From the NCBI GenBank assembly GCA_022566535.1, contig JADFIR010000002.1:62001-126000 (forward strand): a DNA stretch of 64,000 bases, read 5' to 3'. Numbering within the stretch: position 1 is the stretch's first letter; every line of letters begins with the position of its first letter. Of this stretch, positions 16,406-24,635 are shown piece by piece. Source of the stretch: Planctomycetota bacterium. Lineage in GTDB: Bacteria > Planctomycetota > Phycisphaerae > Phycisphaerales > SM1A02. The translations under genes were made by a program, and so were the position numbers. The notes under the pieces were generated by a model. It searched no databases. It saw only the letters and a program-made list of their open reading frames with translations, and was not told the origin of the DNA.

Positions 16406-16972
16406 ATGTCAATTGTGGTGGCGGTAAAGAAGGACGGACGTACGGTGATGGCGGCGGATAGCCTCAACGTCTTCGGCCAGGAGCGGGTCTCCACCGACAA
16501 CTCCAAGGCCACAAAGATTCGCACGATCGGCTCGGCATTGCTTGCGATCACCGGCTGGTCGGTCTACGCCAACATCCTCGATGATCTTCTTACCGACCGC
16601 GACACGCCTGTACTGGGCGATGAGAAGGAAATCTTTGCGTTCTTTATCGAGCTGTGGCGGCAATTGCACGAGCGATATCCGTTCGTGAACGACCAGGCCC
16701 ACACCAAGGACACGCCGTTCGGCGATCTTGACGCGTCGTTTCTCGTGGCCAACCGCAACGGGATCTACAAGGTCTCGCAGGATTCCAGTGTCTGCCGCTT
16801 CGACAAGTATTACGCGATCGGCTCCGGGAGCGTTTACGCGCTGGGCGCCTTGTACCAGGTCTACGACGGGGATCACGATGCGGCCGACCTCGCTCGCCGG
16901 GCGGTGGCCACGGCGATCGAGTTCGACATCTACTGCGGCGGCGAGATCGACATGTTCGATGTCCAGCGGTAG
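16406..16972 (+). CDS. HslV/proteasome-like Ntn hydrolase with Ser nucleophile
   Basis: 188 residues. The start MSIVVAVKKDGRTVMAADS aligns with HslV (TTIVSVRRNGHVVIAGDG). Counting from residue 2, the catalytic positions of proteasome-type proteases fall exactly: Ser1, Asp17 (AADS) and Lys33 (TDNSKATK). Downstream, DASFLVANRNGIYKVSQDSS and YYAIGSGSVYALGALYQVY match the HslV core (AIGSGG-YALAAA). Removal of the initiator Met before Ser would expose the nucleophile. Known HslV and proteasome beta subunits use Thr, so this looks like a divergent self-compartmentalising or single-ring protease; no HslU or other ATPase is nearby. It lies between kdsD and kdsC, 53 bases before the latter. Confidence 0.75.
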   Translation: MSIVVAVKKDGRTVMAADSLNVFGQERVSTDNSKATKIRTIGSALLAITGWSVYANILDDLLTDRDTPVLGDEKEIFAFFIELWRQLHERYPFVNDQAHTKDTPFGDLDASFLVANRNGIYKVSQDSSVCRFDKYYAIGSGSVYALGALYQVYDGDHDAADLARRAVATAIEFDIYCGGEIDMFDVQR

Positions 16973-17025
16973 CGCCGCCCCGAGTGAACTGGTTGCCCAC
17001 AATTGCCGATCAGCAGGAGGCCTGA

Positions 17026-17538
17026 ATGTCAAACGCTGCTGCCGCCGTCGAGCTGCTCTGCCTGGATGTGGACGGGGTGATGACCGATGGCGGGATCTTC
17101 CTCGACGACCGCGGCATGGAGACGAAGCGCTTTCACGTGCGAGACGGAACCGCCATCAAGCTCTGGATGAGGCTCGGCTATCAGCTGGCGTTGATCACCG
17201 GCCGGTCAGGCACGGCCCTGCAGCACAGAGCCAGAGAGCTGGGTATCGTCCACGTCTTCCAAGGCAGCCGAGACAAGAAGGCGACATTCAGTAAGTTGCT
17301 CACCGACCTTGGACTGGCGGCGCCGCAAGCGGCGATCCTGGCCGACGATCTGCCTGACCTGCCGATCATGCGGCTGGCAGGATATGCTATGGCCGTCGCC
17401 GACGCCGCGCCGGAGGTGCGTGCAGCCGCAGCGTACGTGACAACCACTCCCGGCGGGCACGGCGCGGTGCGCGAGGCCGTGGAATACCTCCTCAAGGCCA
17501 AGGATCGTTGGGACGAAGCGATCACTCTTTTGGGATAG
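17026..17538 (+). CDS. kdsC: 3-deoxy-D-manno-octulosonate-8-phosphate phosphatase
   Basis: A C0-type HAD phosphatase of 170 residues, the typical KdsC length, that releases Kdo from Kdo-8-phosphate. Motif I is CLDVDGVMTDGGIF (nucleophile Asp14, acid/base Asp16), motif II is ALITGRSG, the lysine is in GSRDKKATF and motif III is ADDLPDLPIM. The C-terminal GGHGAVREAVEYLL is a KdsC signature (GGxGAVRE). GGAGG precedes the ATG at a normal distance. It is followed after four bases by the LptC/LptA-like gene, indicating one transcript. Confidence 0.93.
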   Translation: MSNAAAAVELLCLDVDGVMTDGGIFLDDRGMETKRFHVRDGTAIKLWMRLGYQLALITGRSGTALQHRARELGIVHVFQGSRDKKATFSKLLTDLGLAAPQAAILADDLPDLPIMRLAGYAMAVADAAPEVRAAAAYVTTTPGGHGAVREAVEYLLKAKDRWDEAITLLG

Positions 17539-17542
17539 AACG

Positions 17543-20500
17543 ATGCCGAACGAACAAACGGACGACGCCCAATCCCCTCCCCCGGTTCGAAGCGGGCCCG
17601 GCAAACGGCTCATGCTGATTGGAAGCGGGGTGCTGTTGGCCGGCCTGCTACTGGTCGTGGTGATCAACATCGACACCGGTAGCCCCAAGCCAAGCGACGC
17701 CGATGACTTCAACGAGGCGATCGACCTGGTTCCCGGGCGGCTCACTGCCCAGGACGTGCGGAGCCCGGTCTTCGATCCAAGGGATGACAGCCAGCCCCCG
17801 GTGCTGGCGGCCGGCGGATGGATTCAAGTGGCCGATGATGAGGGCAACCTGGCCCAACAATACCGCTGCGACCGGCTTGATCCAAATCCCCCCGGCAAGC
17901 CCAGTGGATGGGTGAAGATGGATCGGCCACGCGCTGAGTTCTATCTCTCGCAGAATCGCGTGCTGACCCTTTCGGGCGATTCGGCCCTGGCCTATCTGCC
18001 TCATCGGGTGCTGGAATCAGGGACTGTCACCGGCGACGTGACGATTCGCCTCTTTGAGCCGCCGCCGGGTCAGACGGTCAACGTCGTCGCGGATGAACCC
18101 TCGCTCGTAGTGTACACCGACGAGGCCAAGTTCGACGACTTCATCGGCGAGATTCGGTGCGACGGCAACTTCCGCATCGAGACGCCGTCGGCAGAGTTCC
18201 TCGGGCGCGGCCTGACCCTGCTCATCAATGATCAAGGCGAGCAGGCCAAGGTGACCGCCGAGGTCAAGCTGGTGCAGTATATTCGCCTGGCCTCGATCGC
18301 GCAGACGCCCCAAGACGCCGAGGCGATCGCGAGTCGAACCGATGGTTCGAGCGAGAGCGTGGCGGACGGCGATCATCACGCTGGCGCCCAGGCGGAGGCT
18401 CCAGCGGCATCGGCAACGCAGATTCCGGCGCGCACTGAAACGCCGGCCGACGACACCACGCAGTTCTACCGGCTCACCCTTCACGACAATGTGCGAATCC
18501 AACAGGGCGACGAAGGCCGCGGGCAAACGATCACCGGGGAGACGTTGGCAATCATTTTCACGCTCCAAAGCGAAGGGCTTGCAAAGGCACAGACATCGTC
18601 GCGCTCGTCACATCACCGGCCCCGGAATGCTGCCTTGCACTCGACTGGACCTTCCCAGGGGATGCCGCTGGCCGACGCCTTGATCGCCTTGACTTTGGCG
18701 TCGTATGAGCCGCAGCCGGACTCTGCTCACCACGCAGGCGGCACCATCGCCCCGCCGCTGCGCGATGACGATATTTACATCACCTGTTCCGGCGGCATGA
18801 CCATCGTACCCGTCACCGATCCGGACGATCGCCTGCACTGGGCCCGGGATGCCCGGCTAGAAGTGACCGGCCGGCCGGTTCATCTGGTGGACGCCGACAA
18901 GGACGCCGAAGCATATTGCGATCACCTGGTCTACTCCTTGCTGACCAAGAGAGCGGAACTGATCGGGTCATCGTCGTTTCCGCTTTCCATCCATGCTTCG
19001 CAATTCGAAGCCGGCAGTGATCGGCTTTCATTGACCCAGATCGACGGCCCCGGCAATCTTCGCCAAGCCACCTTCGCCGGCAACGTCAGGGTAGATAGCG
19101 AGGAAGGATCGATTGCCTGCGATGAGCTGAATATTGACCTCAAGACCGACGACCAAGGCAAGACGATTCCCACCACGATGCTGGCGATCGGCGACGTCGA
19201 GGCGTCCGATCCGGATCAGACCATCTGGACCGACCGCCTGTTCGTCACGTTTCACCAGCGCCAGCCGGCCCCGAACCAACCTGCAGATGAGTCCGGGCAT
19301 CGTGAACCGAACGGGGGGAACGTCCAGGTCAAGAGCCTCACCGCCAATGGAAACGTGCAGATCGTCGTGGCTGGCGGCGGGCGCGCCTTTGCGGACAACC
19401 TGATTGCCGACGCTGTGGCCGAGACCGCCGAACTCACAGGGTCGAACGTCATGGTTGTGTATGACAAGATGTTGCTCGATCGGGGCACTCGGGTCATCCT
19501 TCGCAGACAAACCGAAACCGCGCATTGGGACGGGCCGGGCCAGGCACAGTTCTTCGCCAGCCCCATCGAGGAGCCCGGTGACGGCCGAATCCAGCGGCCC
19601 CACCCTCATGAAGACGCCCAGGTCCGGACCACGTGGGAAACTTCGATGGACTACGACAACACCTTCGACGACGGCGCGGGTGCGATCGATTTCCGCGGCA
19701 ACGTGCAGGCGATGTCCAAGTCCGGTCCGCTACAGGTCAACACGATCGAAGCCGATGCTCTCACTCTTCAATTCACCAAAACCGAGGTCGCCCGGCGCTC
19801 AGCCGATGATCAGCCCGGCTCGGACCGGGGCCGGGGCAACGCTCGGTCGGCCGGTACTGATTCAGCAGTTTACCGCCAGCGCACGATCAGCAGACTCATC
19901 GCCCGCGGAGACGCCAAGTTCGAGAACCGTAGTTGGATCAACGAAGATCACAGCGACCTGCCGAGGGTGTTCTATGTCGCCGGACAGCACATTGAATACG
20001 ACGATCAGACCGGCGAAGCCCTCATCCCAGGCGCCGGTGAGCTGCTGATTCGCGATCTACGCGGAGTTGATGACGCCGGTGACTCCACACCCTTTGGAAG
20101 AAAGGGCACAACATCCTTCCGCTTCAAGCAGCAACTGCACATGAGCCGTGCCGTGGGCAGCCTCTACCACGTAGAGATGATCGAACAAGTGGAAATGCGC
20201 CACCTGAGCCCCGACGGGAAGACAGCGACGCTCACCTGTGAGAGACTTGAAGCGACGATCGATCGGCCGAGCGCCTCGCACCTCGATACCGAGCTGGACC
20301 TTGGCGGCCCAGCCGAGGTGCAACGACTGCGGGCCGAAGGAGACGTGTTCCTGCGAACACCGACCCGCGATGTCGATTGCGGCGAGTTCGTGTATGACGT
20401 TGCGACCGGCGTCGCTGAATTGATCGCAAGGCCGGGCCAACTTGTCACAATCCATACACGCGGCACAGCAATGCCCTGGCGACTCCAACGCGCCATCTGG

Positions 20501-20557
20501 GACATCCACCAGGACACTCTCACGGCCGTGCAGGTGGCGGGCGCCGACAGCGATTAG
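17543..20557 (+). CDS. Giant LptC/LptA(OstA)-like membrane-anchored protein
   Basis: 1004 residues. A short cytoplasmic tail and one membrane helix (residues ~22-43, LMLIGSGVLLAGLLLVVVIN) are followed by a long periplasmic part with repeated beta-jellyroll-like stretches, for example RPRAEFYLSQNRVLTLSG, LTANGNVQIVVAGGGRAFAD, DNVRIQQGDEGRGQTITGE and LRAEGDVFLRTPTRDVDCGEF, the style of LptA/OstA and LptC, which carry lipopolysaccharide across the periplasm. Its place directly after kdsC mirrors lptC-lptA in E. coli, but here one protein of several times the usual length seems to do both jobs. No lptB follows; nuoC converges 28 bases away. Confidence 0.7.
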   Translation: MPNEQTDDAQSPPPVRSGPGKRLMLIGSGVLLAGLLLVVVINIDTGSPKPSDADDFNEAIDLVPGRLTAQDVRSPVFDPRDDSQPPVLAAGGWIQVADDEGNLAQQYRCDRLDPNPPGKPSGWVKMDRPRAEFYLSQNRVLTLSGDSALAYLPHRVLESGTVTGDVTIRLFEPPPGQTVNVVADEPSLVVYTDEAKFDDFIGEIRCDGNFRIETPSAEFLGRGLTLLINDQGEQAKVTAEVKLVQYIRLASIAQTPQDAEAIASRTDGSSESVADGDHHAGAQAEAPAASATQIPARTETPADDTTQFYRLTLHDNVRIQQGDEGRGQTITGETLAIIFTLQSEGLAKAQTSSRSSHHRPRNAALHSTGPSQGMPLADALIALTLASYEPQPDSAHHAGGTIAPPLRDDDIYITCSGGMTIVPVTDPDDRLHWARDARLEVTGRPVHLVDADKDAEAYCDHLVYSLLTKRAELIGSSSFPLSIHASQFEAGSDRLSLTQIDGPGNLRQATFAGNVRVDSEEGSIACDELNIDLKTDDQGKTIPTTMLAIGDVEASDPDQTIWTDRLFVTFHQRQPAPNQPADESGHREPNGGNVQVKSLTANGNVQIVVAGGGRAFADNLIADAVAETAELTGSNVMVVYDKMLLDRGTRVILRRQTETAHWDGPGQAQFFASPIEEPGDGRIQRPHPHEDAQVRTTWETSMDYDNTFDDGAGAIDFRGNVQAMSKSGPLQVNTIEADALTLQFTKTEVARRSADDQPGSDRGRGNARSAGTDSAVYRQRTISRLIARGDAKFENRSWINEDHSDLPRVFYVAGQHIEYDDQTGEALIPGAGELLIRDLRGVDDAGDSTPFGRKGTTSFRFKQQLHMSRAVGSLYHVEMIEQVEMRHLSPDGKTATLTCERLEATIDRPSASHLDTELDLGGPAEVQRLRAEGDVFLRTPTRDVDCGEFVYDVATGVAELIARPGQLVTIHTRGTAMPWRLQRAIWDIHQDTLTAVQVAGADSD

Positions 20558-20585
20558 ACGATAGACCACGCGGCGAACAGCTCGC

Positions 20586-21140
20586 CTAGCTCGCGCCACG
20601 ATCGAGCACGCGATACGTCTCGCGTTCGCCTCGGCCTCGCAGGGGATAATCCTTCCGCAACGGATGGGCCGGATAGTCCTTCCACATCAGGATCCGACGC
20701 AGATCCGGGTGGTTGGAGAAGCGAATGCCGAACATGTCATACACCTCGCGCTCCGGCCATTCCGCTCCCGGCCAGATGTCGGTCACCGAATCCACCTCAA
20801 GCGCCGGGTCCTGCTCGATACCCGAGGTATCAACGCTCGGATCAAGGAACACCTTCACCGCCAGCCGTCGCCCGTGTTCATAGCTGATCAGCAGATACAC
20901 GACCGCAAACCGCCCCAGCGTCTGGGCCGGGTATCCGAGATAATCAATCCCCACGACATCGCTGAGGAAGTTGTAGTCGCATGCTGGGTCGTCGCGCAAG
21001 TAAAGCATGACCGTGTGCAGCCCCTCAGCGGGAACAATGAGCGTGGTCTGGCCGCGAAACTCCGTCGCTTTGAACTTGATGTCCGCGAACGCGGCCTTGA
21101 CCAAGGCCAGGGTTGGATGATCGAGATTCGCTTTGGCCAT
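20586..21140 (-). CDS. nuoC: NADH-quinone oxidoreductase subunit C
   Basis: The 184-residue protein is the 30-kDa-type peripheral-arm subunit of complex I. The signature [23 protein letters not shown] lies near residue 130 and is followed by [15 protein letters not shown]. The ATG at 21140 is chosen because GGAGGTC (21149-21155 on the complement) lies 8 bases upstream; the open frame extends further but without family similarity. It is not fused to nuoD, and neither nuoB nor nuoD is adjacent, so this is an orphan. Confidence 0.93.
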   Translation of the reverse strand: MAKANLDHPTLALVKAAFADIKFKATEFRGQTTLIVPAEGLHTVMLYLRDDPACDYNFLSDVVGIDYLGYPAQTLGRFAVVYLLISYEHGRRLAVKVFLDPSVDTSGIEQDPALEVDSVTDIWPGAEWPEREVYDMFGIRFSNHPDLRRILMWKDYPAHPLRKDYPLRGRGERETYRVLDRGAS

Positions 21141-21707
21141 ATCCAGCCGACCTCCGGATTCGAGTCGGGAGTGTATTGAACACGAATCGACCGCGTGAGA
21201 CAACTGCCCCAACCGTCCACGATGAGCTGGTGCGCAAGCGCGGCCGGCCCAATTGATCCATTCGGCGAATTTTTCCCCTGGGATTCTGCGTTGTCGATGT
21301 AACGTGAACGCATGGCCGGGGCCCACGTCACAGCGCCACCGCCTCGGTTGAGAGCGAACCGCCCACGAATCCAACAAACGACCGGTCTGCGATCTAAATC
21401 TGCCCCCACCCCTACGCCAGCGGCCCGACAGGGCCTCCAGGCCGCCGTCTTGGGGCCCGACTCGGCCTGTCACCACCGATTCCGGTCAGAAGCAAGCGAC
21501 TGGAACTTCGGTTTCCGGGGGGCCGTTACACTCGTGGTCGGAAAGCTCGGCGGTGGAGCCAGGCGTTGGCCAAATGGGAAAAGTCGGCTAACACCAGTTT
21601 CTCTTGCAATGGTGCAACCGGTCTTGCCAGACTAAGCTTGTGTCTACGCCCTGCCGCCGTCCCAAAGGGCTCGGCTGCCCCATTCAGATTCGAACGCGGA
21701 GTGAAAG
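21141..21707. other. Intergenic region without a convincing gene
   Basis: This 567-bp gap separates the divergent nuoC and CRTAC1 genes. Open frames here are short and of low complexity (Pro/Ala/Arg-rich), so I call none. It should hold both promoters; GGAG about 6 bases before the ATG at 21708 serves the CRTAC1 gene. Confidence 0.5.
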
Positions 21708-24038
21708 ATGAACCGTCGATACCTCTGGCTAGCTCGACGCACTACGCAGCTCTGGTTGTTCGTCTGCGCGGCGATGCACGTTGCAATATCAGGCTGCGAC
21801 TCATCCTCCCCCAGTGATTCCAGCGCGGGCAAGGTGGCGAATGACGACCCACACGCCTGGATGGTCGCGGAGCTCGAACGTATCGCCATGACCACGCCCC
21901 CGTCTGCGAACGCCTTTTTGAACGAGGCGCGCGCCGAAGAGGCGAGGCGAGGTGTCGAGGCGGCCACGACGGGCGAGGAACGGATGTTCGCGTCAATCCA
22001 GTTGGGGATTGAACTTCTCCTTTCAGGTCAGACGGAGTCGGCCATCCAGCAGCTCCAAACGGTCAAAGAGATCATCAAGCCAGTGCGTCATCGGTTTGAT
22101 CGCGAGTCGCTGATCACACTTGATGAGCTTCTGCTCGCCGCTTTTATGAGGCTTGGTGAGCAACAGAACTGTCTGGTCAACCACACCGCCGATTCATGTC
22201 TGGTTCCCATCAGCGGCGCTGGTGTGCACAGTCTGCAGGCTGGATCACGCGCGGCGCTCACGCATGTGTGGCCGCTTATGCGCAACGATCCTGAGAACGT
22301 CAAGTATCGTTGGATCTTCAATCTCGCGCACATGACCGTCGGTCAATACCCCGACAAGGTGCCCAAGGCAAAGCTCATTCCGCCGACCGTCTTCGAATCG
22401 GAGCACCCTTGGCCGCGGCTCTTCGATCGCGCGCCGGCACTTGGTGTCGACGTCCCAGAGCTCTCTGGGGGAGTTGTTCTCGAAGATCTTGATCGGGACG
22501 GTGACCTCGACATTCTCTGTTCATCGTGGGGACTCTCAGACCAGCTTCGCTACTTCGAGAACGACGGCAAGGGCCAGTTCCACGACAAGACCGCCCAGGC
22601 AAACCTCACGGGTATTGTCAGTGGGCTCAACCTGATTCATGCCGACTACAACAATGATGGCTTTGCCGATGTGCTGGTGCTGCGAGGCGCTTGGTTGCGC
22701 AGCTCGGGGCATCACCCGAACTCACTGCTTCGAAACAACGGAGATGGCACGTTCACAGACGTGACAAAGCCTGCCGGCCTCCTGAGCTACCATCCCACGC
22801 AGACCGGGGCCTGGGGCGACTTCGACGGCGATGGATGGCTCGACCTCTTTGTGGGAAATGAATCGATGCCGAACGAGATTCACCCATGCCAACTCTACCG
22901 CAACAATGGCGATGGGACGTTCTCCGACATCGCCGCCGAGGTTGGACTTGACACTCTTGCGTACGTCAAGGGCGTCGCGTGGGGTGACTTCAACAACGAC
23001 AATCGGCCGGATCTCTACCTTTCCTGCTTCGAGGGGGACAACCTGCTTTTCCGAAACGACGGCCCCTCGGGCAATGGATGGTGGTTTACCGACGTCACCC
23101 GGCGCGCGGGAGTCGCTGAGCCTTTCATCAGCTTTCCAACCTGGTTCTTCGATTATGACAACGATGGCTGGCTTGACATCTTCGTCGGCAACTTCATCAG
23201 CTTCGCGGACCCTAGCCTCGAACCAGTCGTCCGCGACTACCTGGGCCTGCCCATCGATGCCCCGCGGACAAAGCTCTATCGAAACCGCGGTGACGGCACC
23301 TTCGAGGACGTTTCCGGCGAGGTCGGCCTGAACCGCGTCATGCTTCCCATGGGAGCGAACTTCGGCGACGTCGACAACGATGGCTGGCTCGACATGTATC
23401 TCGGCACCGGGCAACCCGACCTGCTCACCCTGGTTCCCAACCGTATGTACCGCAACGACGCGGGTCGCCGCTTTCAGAACGTCACGACCGCCGCCGGTGT
23501 CGGTCACATTCAGAAGGGGCACGGCATCGCGTTCGGAGATATCGACAACGACGGTGATCAGGACATCTACGCCGTGATGGGCGGGGCATACTCAGGCGAT
23601 GTGTATGGCAACGCGCTCTTCGAAAACCCAGGGAACGACAATCGTTGGATTACGCTAATACTCGACGGCGTCACCAGCAATCGCTCCGCTATCGGCACGC
23701 GCATTCGTGTTGCTCTCGACACGGTGGATGGAGCGCGCGATATCTATGTGACCGTCGGCACGGGCGGCAGCTTCGGCAGTTCCAGCCTTCAGCAGGAAAT
23801 CGGTCTCGGAGATGCGACTGCGATCACCGCCATCGAAGTCGCTTGGCCCGCGACCGGCGCCATCCAGACGTTCGAGGATGTCGCGATGGATCGCGTCTAT
23901 CTGATCCGCGAGGATCGGAGCACGCTGGTTCCGCAAGACCGAAAGCCGTTTACACTCTCGGGCACTCACGCCGGGCACGACCTCAGCCATCAGGGCGACG
24001 ACCACGACGAATCCGGTCCGGCCTCATCCGGTCAATAG
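21708..24038 (+). CDS. CRTAC1-type FG-GAP/UnbV lipoprotein
   Basis: 776 residues. A lipoprotein signal peptide ends ISGC (Cys30). After a helical N-terminal part come at least seven FG-GAP/VCBS calcium-binding repeats with the core DxDxDGxxD, such as LDRDGDLDILC, YNNDGFADVLVL, FDGDGWLDLFVG, FNNDNRPDLYLS, YDNDGWLDIFVG, VDNDGWLDMYLG and IDNDGDQDIYAV. The C-terminus is an ASPIC/UnbV domain (NRWITLILDGVTSNRSAIGT, then IEVAWPATGAIQTF). It should form a surface-exposed beta-propeller anchored in a membrane; the ligand is unknown. It is a distant relative of the gene at 24636-26378, separated by a transposable-element remnant. Confidence 0.88.
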   Translation: MNRRYLWLARRTTQLWLFVCAAMHVAISGCDSSSPSDSSAGKVANDDPHAWMVAELERIAMTTPPSANAFLNEARAEEARRGVEAATTGEERMFASIQLGIELLLSGQTESAIQQLQTVKEIIKPVRHRFDRESLITLDELLLAAFMRLGEQQNCLVNHTADSCLVPISGAGVHSLQAGSRAALTHVWPLMRNDPENVKYRWIFNLAHMTVGQYPDKVPKAKLIPPTVFESEHPWPRLFDRAPALGVDVPELSGGVVLEDLDRDGDLDILCSSWGLSDQLRYFENDGKGQFHDKTAQANLTGIVSGLNLIHADYNNDGFADVLVLRGAWLRSSGHHPNSLLRNNGDGTFTDVTKPAGLLSYHPTQTGAWGDFDGDGWLDLFVGNESMPNEIHPCQLYRNNGDGTFSDIAAEVGLDTLAYVKGVAWGDFNNDNRPDLYLSCFEGDNLLFRNDGPSGNGWWFTDVTRRAGVAEPFISFPTWFFDYDNDGWLDIFVGNFISFADPSLEPVVRDYLGLPIDAPRTKLYRNRGDGTFEDVSGEVGLNRVMLPMGANFGDVDNDGWLDMYLGTGQPDLLTLVPNRMYRNDAGRRFQNVTTAAGVGHIQKGHGIAFGDIDNDGDQDIYAVMGGAYSGDVYGNALFENPGNDNRWITLILDGVTSNRSAIGTRIRVALDTVDGARDIYVTVGTGGSFGSSSLQQEIGLGDATAITAIEVAWPATGAIQTFEDVAMDRVYLIREDRSTLVPQDRKPFTLSGTHAGHDLSHQGDDHDESGPASSGQ

Positions 24039-24125
24039 GATCTAGAACCTTTCCGCCGGAACCTTCAACCGCCCAGCAGAGGATGGGATACTGCCAACCC
24101 TGGGCAAGAAAAGGGGACGGGAGTA

Positions 24126-24354
24126 CCCTGTAGAAAAGCTTGATGAGACGAAGGATCAGGATATTGTGGGTCACGGCCATGAGTCCCACTTCGCGTCTTC
24201 GTGTGTGATAGGTGTGCGCCGTGAGGGCCGCACCCTGATGGTCCGCCTGCGGCGGATCGCCGATGGCCAACGCAACCGCCGCCACCATCCATGGTGACTT
24301 GCAGGCGGTGCTCATACACTTCACGTCGGCTCAAAGCGGAGCTTTTCTACAGGG
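24126..24354. mobile_element. MITE-like remnant of an insertion sequence (229 bp)
   Basis: Perfect 15-base terminal inverted repeats, CCCTGTAGAAAAGCT at 24126-24140 and its complement at 24340-24354, bound a 229-bp segment. On the minus strand the interior encodes TRRREVGLMAVTHNILILR running into LIKLFYR in the repeat, which resembles the C-terminal end of a DDE transposase. I read it as an internally deleted IS that keeps only its two ends. No clear target-site duplication is visible. The IS family is not certain. Confidence 0.6.
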
Positions 24355-24383
24355 CAGGTCGGGAGTCGTTTTTCTTGTCCTAA

Positions 24384-24635
24384 CACTATGACCAAAGCCC
24401 GGCGATTCAAGTCCGCGGCGAGGTCGCTTTGGCCGTGAAGGCGACACCGTGGGGTATCAACATGGCGCGAGGTGATTGGAGCGGCCAGGTGGTGATCGAA
24501 TCGCTGGACGGGCGCCCGTTCAACATTCTGGCTACGGATCGCAAGCCGCCGAGGTTCATCGGCTTTGACCCAGAGCTGGACGAACCGCCCAGACAGGCCC
24601 CGTCGGGTGTTTCCCTGTCGGCTGGGCAGTGGGCA
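24384..24635 (+). pseudogene. Gene remnant, DUF1573-like C-terminal fragment
   Basis: After an in-frame stop at 24381-24383 the plus strand reads SPAIQVRGEVALAVKATPWG, then VVIESLDGRPFNILATD and a charged tail. The cadence (VxGEV, a strand, then I-x-S-x-DGRPF-x-IL) resembles the DUF1573 immunoglobulin-like domain common in planctomycete secreted proteins. There is no plausible start codon at the left edge, and the fragment begins 30 bases after the MITE-like element, so the original gene was probably cut by that insertion and deletion. The open frame continues antisense into the next gene, where it has no meaning. Confidence 0.4.

Noticed and set aside
21312-21635. 107-codon plus-strand frame in the gap before the first CRTAC1 gene
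   Set aside because: Low-complexity Pro/Ala/Arg composition, no ribosome site, no motif.
22722-23522. 266-codon minus-strand frame inside the CRTAC1 gene
   Set aside because: The FG-GAP repeats on the plus strand are unmistakable; repeated Asp codons (GAC/GAT) produce open antisense Val/Ile-rich frames.
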